From the NCBI GenBank assembly GCA_016709845.1, contig JADJMA010000046.1:1-15244 (forward strand): a stretch of 15,244 nucleotides of DNA, written 5' to 3'. This document shows positions 1-7,728 of the stretch, piece after piece. Source of the DNA: Flammeovirgaceae bacterium (lineage in GTDB: Bacteria > Bacteroidota > Bacteroidia > Cytophagales > Cyclobacteriaceae). The first letter of the stretch is position 1, and each line of letters begins with the position of its first letter. The position numbers and the translations under genes are program-made. The notes under the pieces are model-generated. The model made no database searches and was not told the origin of the DNA. It saw only the letters and a program-made list of their open reading frames with translations.

Positions 1-658
1 GAAAACTCCGGTGAAAGCGATCAACCCAACCAAGCCCAGCCATGTTTTCCATTAGGCGGTTGGCTGCTTAATTTCTTTTACCGCAGTCGATACCAATCAG
101 GTAGGCCACTTAGCAAAGTGGTGTGGAAATTAAATTGAAATCAAAACAAAGATTAACTTCTGCTTTGCTCCTTTTTTAAAATGTTCCCGTTCCAAGGCCC
201 TTATTCAATCTCGTCTTTTGGTAGTTGGCATCTCCTTCAATCCAATATTCAGGCACAAGCCATTTTTTTCCGCCAAAAGGTTTGAGGCAGGCCAGCCACA
301 CCACAATCGTCCAAAAGCCACTGTAAGTAAAATTCCCTACAGAACAGATAGGTTGACCTGAGTTGAAGCAGCAGATGGAAAAATCCTGGGTTATTTTACG
401 TGACTAAGACAAAGCCACTTAAGTTGCTGAGGAGCATAGGAGTGGCTTTGAGTCCAAAAAGCAAAATGGAGAAGATTAAAAGAAAATCGGAAGCGGGACC
501 GTGAGCAAAGTTGCCAATCCCGGTGATGATGCCAGAGGCTTTTTAGGATAAATCCAAATCCGATTTCCTTTTCTATCAACTTTATACATAGGAGTCTCGC
601 TCCCCACTCCCCCTCATATATAAAAATTTACGGCTCCTTATATTCCATAAGCTTCCAT
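1..658 (-). CDS. ccoG: CcoG (RdxA/FixG-like) cbb3 oxidase accessory ferredoxin, partial and frameshifted
   Basis: This is the N-terminal third to half of CcoG, a polytopic membrane protein with ferredoxin-type 4Fe-4S clusters that is needed for copper handling during cbb3 oxidase assembly. Read right to left, pieces in different frames spell the family N-terminus: VDRKGNRIWIYPKKPSG near 530-585, then a membrane stretch, CGW-type residues near 255-300, then EYWIEGDANYQ near 210-245 and a hydrophobic segment running to the edge. The gene lies directly downstream of ccoP, as in other Bacteroidota operons. Several candidate ATGs (at 648, 658 and 663) precede the match and I cannot choose firmly between them. 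At least five frame changes break it. The cluster-binding cysteines would lie beyond the left edge. The family call is inferred from the N-terminal motif and the context. Confidence 0.72.
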
Positions 659-743
659 TCCATAAATAACAAAGACACCTTCCCAAACATTTCATTCTTC
701 CGCACTGAGTCAACCTAAATTTTAAGGGTGCCTTATTCCAAAC

Positions 744-1681
744 TCATACCTGTGTTTTGGTAGAATCTGCGCTTTAACTTTAGGAACGTAAAGCTCCTTC
801 TGGCTTTTTGATTTTTCGGGATTAGACCCTTTAAGGGTAAGAATATAGTTTGAGCCATTCTGCATCTTTTTCCGGGCTAATAAATCCTTCCCAAGAAATC
901 ATATTAGTACTCTGCACTTGCCCCGTGGCGAATCACGGTAAAAATATCTTGTATAGATCCCCATGCCGCCAATATTCATCCGTCCAGGTTGGGTCCTATT
1001 TACTTTCAGCATCTTTACGATGACAGGATGCACAATGGCAAAAAAGTAGTCTTGCCATCACCAGAGCAGTCAGATTCGGTAAGAATAGCCACATTGGTTT
1101 CGTCAATAATTGCTACCAGTTGCGAAGCCTTTAACTTACGGGCTTGCTCATCGGCCTGGGCCACTTATTGTTTCATATTCCTGAATCTCTGTAGCAAGGG
1201 GTAGCGTATCAGACACATGATAAAATATCAAATATACAATGGCAAATAAAATCGAACCAACGAACAAACCTGTCCACCACGGAGGAGAGGGTGAGTTATC
1301 CAATTCATAGAATGCCATCATAGCTATAGTCAAGCATAGTTTCCCTTTTCCTTATCTAAGGGCCCAAAATCATTTGATTTGCTCCCATCACGCTTGACCA
1401 GAAGGAAGGTTCTTCTTTATAGGCAATCCCTAATCGTTCTGAACGCTTGTCTTTCGTTTGCTTGTTTCACCATATAGTTGAGCACGCGTAGCGCCATAGA
1501 TTGCAGCCAGCAGCAACACCAGTATGACTTTCAACTGCAAAAGGGAATCCCATCACCCCGTAAAATGTAAGCAGCATGGGATCATTGGCCATAGATGCCG
1601 GTGCCTCTTTAGCCCGCCTGACCAAAACTTGGGATTAACCAAACCAGGCTACCGTTATGAAAATAGTATTATTCGTTTCAT
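744..1681 (-). CDS. ccoP: CcoP, cbb3-type cytochrome c oxidase subunit III (frameshifted)
   Basis: CcoP is the membrane-anchored c-type cytochrome that passes electrons to the CcoNO core. The start at 1681 gives MKR followed by a hydrophobic leader. A transmembrane segment follows (LYG.MGF.FAV, about 1500-1570). The next part reads YELDNSPSPPWWTGLFVGS and a second membrane helix (1200-1310), the typical CcoP sequence before the cytochrome domain. One haem-binding motif, CASCH, is at 1020-1034, followed by GPNL and DEYW in shifted frames and by MISWEG near 870-890, which carries the probable axial methionine. The C-terminal tail is lysine and proline rich and stops at 744. I see one CxxCH, whereas proteobacterial CcoP has two; single-haem forms are usual in Bacteroidota. 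Many indels interrupt the frame. The gene follows ccoQ closely. Confidence 0.82.
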
Positions 1682-1730
1682 GGTGTCCTTGAATTAAAAA
1701 GATTCTGCATCTGAATTAAGTTCTGATCCA

Positions 1731-1888
1731 TCATGAAGTGGCTTCGCTCATTTCGTCACCCGTGGTTTTGTCGACCGTGAAAACCCATACCAGCACGACG
1801 ATAAAGAAGACAAAAAGATAACAGAAAGGAGATCACCGGCCAAATGGTAATGTGATCCATACCCTCAAGAATATTATTTTTTATACAT
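1731..1888 (-). CDS. ccoQ: CcoQ, small cbb3 oxidase subunit (one frameshift)
   Basis: This short membrane protein stabilises or assembles the cbb3 complex. After correction of one missing base in the A-run just after the start, and one change near the middle, it reads MYKNILEGMDHITIWPVIS, then a single hydrophobic helix (LLFFVFFIVVLVWVF), then an acidic tail ending DEMSEATS and a stop. The length of about 52 residues and the one-helix layout fit CcoQ (FixQ family). It begins 11 bases after the ccoNO stop and lies just before ccoP, the normal order. The sequence similarity is weak, as always for CcoQ, but length, topology and position agree. Confidence 0.75.
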
Positions 1889-1899
1889 AGCTGTTTGGG

Positions 1900-4082
1900 T
1901 TATTGATTGTTAGCTACTTTTTCCAATTTAATATCCGTACCTAATCGTTGTAGGTAAGCAATCAGCGCAATAATCTCGGCATCGCTGTTCGTCCCAGACC
2001 CCTTCTAACTGCAAGCCTTAAGCAATTCTATTTTGCTTGCTTCTCTAAATCTTCGTTAGCCCGATCTTGTACCCAGCTTCATACGGCACACCTATGGTTC
2101 GCATGGCGTTTATCCGCGAAGCCGTTATACTCTTGTTAATATGTTGCTCGGTAAAAGGGTATGCCGGCATAATTGAACCCGTACTTACTTCGCCTGGTGC
2201 GAGCATATGGCGGAAAGTGCCAGCTATCCAACTTATCTTCCTCCCGGTGCGGTTAAAATCGGGGGCCTGTACGTTTCGATCCCCATAGAAAAGGATGATC
2301 ATATACACTCCCCGCTTTGGAATACTCGCCATTTTTGGATCCCATACCGCTTCGAACCACGTTGGTGAAAATTCGAATCATTTAGCGAATGGCAACCTAC
2401 ACATCCTCGCGAATATAGTGATATCGCGTCCGTTAGTCGAGTGGTGCCGCGGGCTTAACACTGGCAATAGTTGCGAATATTTGGTTCAGCCAGGAAGGTT
2501 GGAACCATTTCAATAATACCTCCAATTAATATTGCAGCTAGCACCGAAGAGGGTAATAAAAAAAAAGAATAGGCTTACGCTCCAACACACTGTGCCAGTG
2601 ACCACCTGCACGCTGAGCCGCTGTGGGAGCGGTGCAGCAACTTCCTCATTGGCAGCAGTTGTTGAAGCAATATTTTCATTAAATTGCAAGTCATGATAAA
2701 TACGCCTGTTAAATACAGCGCGTACCCCAACGGCCCGCATATACACATGGATGAAAATCTTTCCTGGTCGTTCTAAGAAGTTCTGTACTTGCAAGAAATC
2801 CATCAGCCACGAACTCCTTCCCACATAATGAAACTTTGCACAACGCCTGCGATGTACAGGCAAAGCATAAAACACAATGCTGGCAAACGTAATCTAAAAA
2901 GTGAAGGTTCGCCAACTTTGAAGAATACAATTTGGTATTCCAGCATGCGTGGGACCATCCAATACAACATTCCGGAAATCAACCCATTCCAACCCAAAAC
3001 CGCCCACATGCACGTGCGCAATAATCCAATCCGTATAGTGGGTGATGGCGTTAACTTCCCCTTTTAAGGAAAAGTAGCGGGCCTTCAAGTGTGGCCATAC
3101 CATAAGCCTTAACGGCAACCACCACAACTTCAACACCGCATCTTCACGCACACGATCCGAAGCTCCCCGTAAGGTGAAAATAGACCGTAACTATACCCGC
3201 GAAGGAAGGTGCTATAAGCATAATTGAAAATACCACGCCTACGACTGCGCCCATTCAAGGCCAATGCCGTATAAAAGTAAGTGGTGCGGACCCGCCCGTG
3301 ATATAAATAAAAATCAAAGACCAAAAAGGAATGATAGAAAGATGGTAAGAGTAAACCGCGGCCTTTGGCTGCTTTTGCGCAAGAAGTAATATACAGATAC
3401 CCAAAAATGGGGTGGTTAAAGAAAAATGCCACCATTATGACCACACCATTTAACCGGAAGGAATGCCCATCTTGAACGCCTACATGCCAGAGTGAACTCT
3501 TAAAAGAATGTTACCGGTATGGCAAAAGAGTTCACGATATGCAATACGGCAACTGCGTACAAACGTGGCGATATAAAACCAAATGGCCAGCATGTGCTGT
3601 TCTCTGGGTTTGATGATGGTACCCATCGCATTAATTACCCAAACACTACCCACGCAAGCGCAATCAGCAAATGTCGATAGGCACCCCAATTCAGCATATT
3701 CCTTAGACGTGGAAGGCCTAGCGGAAGCGTTCACATAGCGGCAGCCAGAATAATTAACTGCCATCCCCAGAAGAATCCAGCTAAGCGAATCGTTAAAGGG
3801 CGATGGGCTTTTAGAAGTCGCTGCATACTATAATAAATACCCGCAAACATGGAAATTTCCCGACAAGGCAAGATCACGGAATTGGTGGATGCAAAAAATC
3901 GAACTTCCCGCAAACGTGGTGTACTGCAAATCAAATTAAATGCCAGATAAAAAATTGAGTGCGGCCGTAAGATACCATCCTGTCTAATACTATAATGCCA
4001 AAACGGTAGCATGTAAAAGGCTTTGAGCAATTTTGTAGTCATAGTGGATTTTCTCTAGTTCGCCAGGGCGGTGTGGGTTCAC
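1900..4082 (-). CDS. ccoNO: CcoNO, fused cbb3 oxidase catalytic subunit I and cytochrome c subunit II (frameshifted)
   Basis: This is the catalytic core of the high-affinity cbb3 oxidase, which reduces O2 with electrons from cytochrome c and pumps protons. The CcoN part is spread over all three frames: EKIHYDYKIAQ near the start, TNSVI and MFAGIYYSMQRLLKA (about 3815-3900), FWGWQLIILAAA, the CuB-histidine region WW.GHN near 3435-3455, GPHH at 3281-3289, and NAITHYTDWIIAHVHVGG followed by LISGMLYWMVPRM (about 2915-3065). No stop separates the subunits. A linker rich in A, T and E (about 2620-2690) leads into LERKP and a membrane helix, then the CcoO domain with a CVGCH haem motif at 2389-2403, SIMPAYPF near 2170, and the terminal EIIALIAYLQRLGTDIK, stopping at 1900. 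The total of about 727 residues fits the Bacteroidota fusion. The GTG at 4082 is a tentative start. Ten or more indels are present. Confidence 0.88.
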
Positions 4083-4209
4083 AGCTGTGGTTGAAGGGCG
4101 TTCCCGAATTGACGAAGTGCAGGTTTAGTCCATTTTGCGAGGCTAAAAAGTAGAGCTCCTACCCAAGGGTGCTACATGATACCAATTAGGGCAAGATGAC
4201 TTTTATCAT
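4079..4209 (-). CDS. Possible CcoS-like assembly peptide, badly frameshifted
   Basis: A short hydrophobic reading begins with ATG at 4209 and, across frames, gives MIKVIL, ALIGIM, LGVGALLF and then a W-x-K segment followed by a short polar tail with SGTP. Size (about 45 residues), one membrane helix, the W-(6)-GTP-like tail and the position just upstream of ccoNO all suit CcoS, the small protein needed to load cofactors into CcoN. The frame breaks at least three times and the characteristic SGQ(F/Y)DD box is not clean. It could equally be noncoding leader sequence. The identification rests mainly on position. Confidence 0.25.
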
Positions 4210-4722
4210 TGAATTGGTAGTGTGAAAAGCAAAACCGTTTAACCAGCCTAAAAATAAAATACAAATACCAGTCCCCAAACTATTAGCAATCTTTTGAATG
4301 CTTACATTTTTTGAGTGGTAGATCCTTACTTTTAGTTCAGCAATCCAATTCACTAACAGATTTATTGGTATCCTGTAATGGACAGATCAAAAATAGTTAA
4401 GAAAATGTTGATAAATAGGTTGATAAGTTGTGTGATTCTTTTAAGAAAATTCTTTGGTAGGATATAGATGAGGAATTATCTTCATATCACTAAGTTGAAT
4501 TTTTGATCAGGAGATCAAACCACTACAAAAAACAAAAAGTTATCTTCTCCGGAAGGTAGCCAACAAAAAAGTGGAGTGAGGTGATTATGTTGATGGCGGA
4601 CTTTCTTAGGAAAGTAAGTATCAGCAGGAAGTTTGATGCGGTTGTTGTGAAATGACCGAAGTGAATTTTGCCAGATGAAAAAGCAGTTTAGAATTGAGTA
4701 TCAGCTCCGGTTGATGACAATG
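4210..4722. other. About 0.5 kb without a recognisable gene, upstream of the cbb3 operon
   Basis: I find no convincing coding sequence here on either strand. The stretch is AT-rich and includes homopolymer runs. It should hold the promoter of the leftward cbb3 operon. One match to the Bacteroidota -7 element lies on the minus strand (TATTTTTG at 4388-4395), but no TTG is found at the expected distance behind it, so this is weak. GTTGATA occurs twice close together near 4407-4430. A perfect palindrome at 4502-4519 is listed separately. A degraded short gene could be hidden, because sequence quality is poor to the left. Confidence 0.4.
4502..4519. repeat. Perfect 7-bp inverted repeat with 4-base spacer
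   Basis: The arms TTTGATC and GATCAAA flank AGGA. The half sites TTGAT and ATCAA are those of the FNR/CRP family, but here six bases separate them, not the four of a standard FNR box. It lies about 300 bases upstream of the oxygen-related cbb3 operon and could be an operator for it, or a small hairpin. The sequence itself shows only the symmetry. Confidence 0.5.
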
Positions 4723-4759
4723 AAACGGGGAAAATCGAGCAATTGATCTTTCCCCGTTT
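4723..4759 (-). terminator. Hairpin terminator after the DUF4288 gene
   Basis: An 11-bp perfect stem (AAACGGGGAAA with TTTCCCCGTTT) has a 15-base loop and starts five bases past the stop of the leftward DUF4288 gene. The plus-strand side continues into a T-rich run, so it may stop transcripts in both directions; the minus-strand side has only a short T run. Confidence 0.65.
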
Positions 4760-4764
4760 TTATT

Positions 4765-5134
4765 TTATAGGGATACCGAATTTGTTTGTTCTTTACTAAG
4801 CGAAATGGCCAACGATTTCTCAGCCTTGAGTTGGGTTGATTCAATATACTCTTGCGCGTTATCGGGCTCCACCGTATAGGAACAGAGTAACACGCCATCT
4901 TCGGGATTTTCAACTTCATGAATTTCGGCTATCTCAATAAACTTCCAGGTCACGTTCTCGGCTCTATGGTTCAAGAACGATCGCTGTTCAAGCCAGCCTA
5001 TTACCGTTGCCTTCTCGTAAGCCCAATTAACTTCATCGGCTTTTATCAATCGAACCTGCTCATCAAACTGAGGTGTATGCTCTCCCTCCCCGCTCAACAC
5101 TTGAAAACTAACTTTATGCAAGATACCATTTCAT
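4765..5134 (-). CDS. DUF4288 domain protein
   Basis: A small soluble protein of about 120 residues resembling the DUF4288 family, whose function is unknown. Family-like features are an N-terminal beta strand, the stretch FDEQVRLIKADEVNWAYEKA (about residues 18-38) and later NVTWKFIEIAEIHEV. An open frame can begin at a TTG (5121), but 13 bases upstream an ATG at 5134 gives MKWYL in another frame. That is the usual DUF4288 opening (MKWYLxK), so I think one extra base near 5120 has split the true N-terminus. The acidic C-terminal tail carries no known motif. It begins 14 bases after the LiaF-like gene stops, so the two are probably cotranscribed, and it ends at a hairpin terminator. Confidence 0.72.
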
Positions 5135-5148
5135 GAGGTTGAGTTTTA

Positions 5149-5883
5149 TTAGTTATAACTTTTAATGTCCACACCTCCGAACATAACGAAGCCGGTAAGA
5201 ATTAATTTTTTGCCAGGGCTGTAACCTGCCTGTGGGGTGTTACGCTTATCATCAACACCGCCTAAAATGGCGGTTAGGTCCGATTTCAGTTCCCAGTTAG
5301 ACGGAATCACTAACTTAACACCACCAAAAAGTTGCGTTACATCTATTACAACGGTGCCATTAATGTCGGCCTGAGAAAGATCAATGTCGGCACCACCAAA
5401 TACACAGGTCGTTTCACCTCCTTTAAAGTTTTTAGAAAATACTTTTCGTTTGTTACCGCCAAACACAGTAGTTAAATCAAAATAGTCTTCACCGCCCTCA
5501 TCCGAAGTAATAACCCCATCGCCCCAGCGCGCTTTTCTCGCTTCGCGCGAAGCCGAGCCTAACACCGATCGAGCTAAAATAAAACCACCTACAGCGATGA
5601 CCCCAATAGGAAAAGCATATTGATGCAAATCATAAGGAAAACCAGGAATATGGTCGAGCATAAAAAAAGTACCGATCAAAATCATAACCAGCCAGCCAAT
5701 ACCTTCAAAGTTTTTCTTTATTCCGATTATCAATCCCAACACAATTAAAAATGTGTACCACCGAAACACCCAATGTGGAAAGTATAGAATGTCTAAACGG
5801 TCGAATAATAGAAATGATCCGAAAACCAGGATGGCAGCACCTACCCAGAAACTACTGCTCACTTTTTTCTTGTCGTTGCTCAT
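5149..5883 (-). CDS. LiaF-like membrane protein with cell-wall-active antibiotic response domain
   Basis: This 244-residue protein has four predicted N-terminal membrane helices (about residues 11-27, 38-53, 58-73 and 84-102), a short basic and acidic linker, and a C-terminal domain with five short repeats ending in FGG or LGG (TTVFGG, TCVFGG, TQLFGG, TAILGG, VMFGG). Stacked beta repeats of this kind are the hallmark of the LiaF / DUF2154 C-terminal domain. In Firmicutes LiaF inhibits the LiaRS envelope-stress two-component system; in Bacteroidota such proteins are common but mostly uncharacterised. I chose the ATG at 5883 (MSNDKKK) over an upstream ATG at 5925, because the charged residues then directly precede the first helix. 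No kinase or regulator lies beside it here. It is uninterrupted, unlike many neighbours, and sits in a likely two-gene operon with DUF4288. Confidence 0.83.
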   Translation of the reverse strand: MSNDKKKVSSSFWVGAAILVFGSFLLFDRLDILYFPHWVFRWYTFLIVLGLIIGIKKNFEGIGWLVMILIGTFFMLDHIPGFPYDLHQYAFPIGVIAVGGFILARSVLGSASREARKARWGDGVITSDEGGEDYFDLTTVFGGNKRKVFSKNFKGGETTCVFGGADIDLSQADINGTVVIDVTQLFGGVKLVIPSNWELKSDLTAILGGVDDKRNTPQAGYSPGKKLILTGFVMFGGVDIKSYN

Positions 5884-6031
5884 AATTGTTGTGTTTGTTT
5901 GCTCAAAGTAACGGCATACACCCACGCAAGGCGAGGCTGATTAGGCTATTGACAACAAAAAGTCGGTGAAACCGGAGTTTGAGAAGGGTGAAAAGAGGTG
6001 CTGAATAATTGATACCAGCAGATTCTTGCGC

Positions 6032-6594
6032 TTATTGGATTGTGGATAACAGTTTTTGATCCAATGGCTGCACGCTTGAATTAAAGAAGGTAACTTTTGT
6101 GCCATCTTCACTCACCAGAAATTTTGCAAAGTTCAATCGGGATGTTTACCAGTCTTTGATTCCAGCCACTGATATAGTGGGTGTTGATCACCACCCTTTA
6201 CGGAGACTTTTTCAAACATTTGAAACTGCACGCCATAATTCCTTTCGCAGAAGGCAGCAATTTCTTCACTGCTTCCGGGTTCCTGCCAAAGGAAATTGTT
6301 TGCAGGAAATCCTAACACATTTACCTGATTTCCAAATTGCTCATGTAGTTTTTCGAGCCCGGCATATTGCGGAGTCTTTCCACATTTGGAAGCCGTGTTA
6401 ACGATCAATAATTTCTTTCCCTTATACTGGGCGAAGTCAATCTCCTTGCCATCCAATCCCTTAATCTTAAAATCATAGATTGAATTTGCGACAGGCGTAT
6501 TAGGTTTTGATGATGGCAACTTCCCTGTTAAAAATGCTACGAGACCCATGACCGTAATTGTTAAAAAGATGTATAAAAATATTTTAAGTTTCAT
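6032..6594 (-). CDS. Glutathione peroxidase family thiol peroxidase, membrane-anchored paralog (one frameshift)
   Basis: It reduces hydrogen peroxide or lipid peroxides, probably using thioredoxin as donor. Residues 1-22 form a hydrophobic anchor or signal and 25-38 a polar linker; the thioredoxin-fold domain follows. Visible catalytic residues are the peroxidatic Cys71 in NTASKCG, Gln104 in WQEPG, and Trp and Asn in WNF after the frameshift. Cys116 in AAFCERNYG matches the resolving cysteine of two-cysteine, thioredoxin-dependent enzymes. The position that is PCNQF in most members is PANNF. The frame breaks near 6134, where a missing G turns the WNF tryptophan codon into a stop; restored, it continues to a TAA at 6032 with FAKFLVSEDG and SSVQPLD. 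It starts 20 bases after its upstream paralog ends, so one transcript is likely. Confidence 0.88.
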
Positions 6595-6614
6595 GTAAGC
6601 GAACCAATGCTGGC

Positions 6615-7099
6615 TTAGATGTTATCAAGAATCTGTTTGTCCATCGGCTTTACCGAACTTTTAAAGAATTTTACTGAGCCATCAGGCTTAACCAAATACT
6701 TACAAAAATTCCAGCTTGGCTCTTCGCCAGTCTTTTCCTTTAGCCATTCATACAATGGATGCTGATCAGCTCCTTTCACTGAAATTTTTTCAAACATTTG
6801 AAAAGTCACGCCATAATTCGCTTTGCAGAATTCTGCAATCTGTAGATTAGTGCCGGGCTCCTGGCCACCAAAATTATTAGCCGGAAAACCAAGGATGGTT
6901 ACTTTGTCGCCATACAATTCGCATTTCGCAACTCTTCATATTGCGGAGTATAACCACACTTGGAAGCAGTATTTACGATTAATAATGTCTTGCCCTTATA
7001 TTGACTAAAGTCGATTTGCTTTCCATCGATTGATTCAATTTTAAAATCATATAAATTGGCTATCGGCAATATAAGAAAGAGTATGAGTGCGGTTTTCAT
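6615..7099 (-). CDS. Glutathione peroxidase family thiol peroxidase, exported paralog (one frameshift)
   Basis: This is the first gene of a tandem pair with the peroxidase at 6032-6594 and belongs to the same family. It begins with a short hydrophobic signal (MKTALILFLILPIANL), so a periplasmic or membrane-associated enzyme is likely. The peroxidatic Cys48 lies in NTASKCGYTPQY; GGQEPGTN, the probable resolving cysteine in AEFCKANYG, and SWNFCKYLV follow. The frame breaks near 6908 between the helix after the active site (YEELRNA) and LYGDKVTILGFPANNF; one lost base explains this. The combined length, about 161 residues, is normal. The two paralogs are similar along their whole length, which points to local duplication. 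The region upstream (7105-7125) has a near match to a Bacteroidota -7 element (TATTTTG). Confidence 0.88.
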
Positions 7100-7184
7100 A
7101 AAGGATTATTTTAACTGATAACACAAAATACGGATTATAGTTTAGGAATACCTCAAGATAAGTCCATTAATAAAAATAATCTGT

Positions 7185-7720
7185 TTAAATCTGCCTCCAA
7201 TCTCTTTTGTTTATCCTGAAAATGTAAACCCGATTGGCCTTATAATTAGTTTCCTTCTCGATAACCATTCCGTTTTTCATGGCCACATTTTGAGAAGGAA
7301 TATTGGCAAGACTTATAATTGATATGAGAGATTCAGAAAGATCATTCTGAAAAGTGTAATCCCGGCACATGATTGCAGCCTCGGAAGTATAGCCCTTTCC
7401 CCAGAATTCCGAAAGCAAAGAATACCCTATCTCCAATTCGGTATGATCATCTACGGTTTGAACCAACAACCCTACAATGGCCAATCAACTTCCCCCGCTT
7501 TTTCAATCAGGGCATTCATTCCACCCATTTCATTTTTGTATCGCCAAAATTGCTTTTGATACCAGGCATTACATTCTTCTTCGGGCGACTTCTTCTCTTC
7601 GATCCAATGAATGGATGTGGTGGGATCTTGAAAAAATTTTAACCACTCCTTAAAATTTGATTTCTGAATTTCACGAAAGATTAGCCGATCTGTTTCTACA
7701 CCTGTCAGCAAGTAATTCAT
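7185..7720 (-). CDS. GNAT family N-acetyltransferase, RimJ/RimL type (frameshifted)
   Basis: A predicted acetyl-CoA-dependent acetyltransferase of about 178 residues; its substrate cannot be told from sequence. The N-terminal half opens with TDRLIFREIQKSNF, the usual strand and helix of the RimJ/RimL branch, followed by W....Y.KQFWRYKNE. The second half has LEIGYSLLSEFWGKGYTSEAA, which contains the acetyl-CoA-binding G-x-G-type loop, and ends with NVAMKNGM and a short strand. Two extra bases near 7480-7495, one in a G run, split the frame; correcting both gives the expected GKLIGHC.GLL strand. The gene starts 8 bases after argS stops and is probably cotranscribed with it. Confidence 0.85.
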
Positions 7721-7728
7721 AAAAGAAT

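Noticed and set aside
391..579. Open frame on the minus strand without stop, 62 codons
   Set aside because: It is one frame segment of the broken ccoG gene, not a separate protein.
2067..3067. Several plus-strand open frames of 70-90 codons
   Set aside because: They lie antisense to ccoNO, whose motifs are readable on the other strand; they carry no recognisable domains.
4079..4722. Possible ccoI copper ATPase upstream of the oxidase genes
   Set aside because: No P-type ATPase motifs (CPC, DKTGT) are found in any frame.
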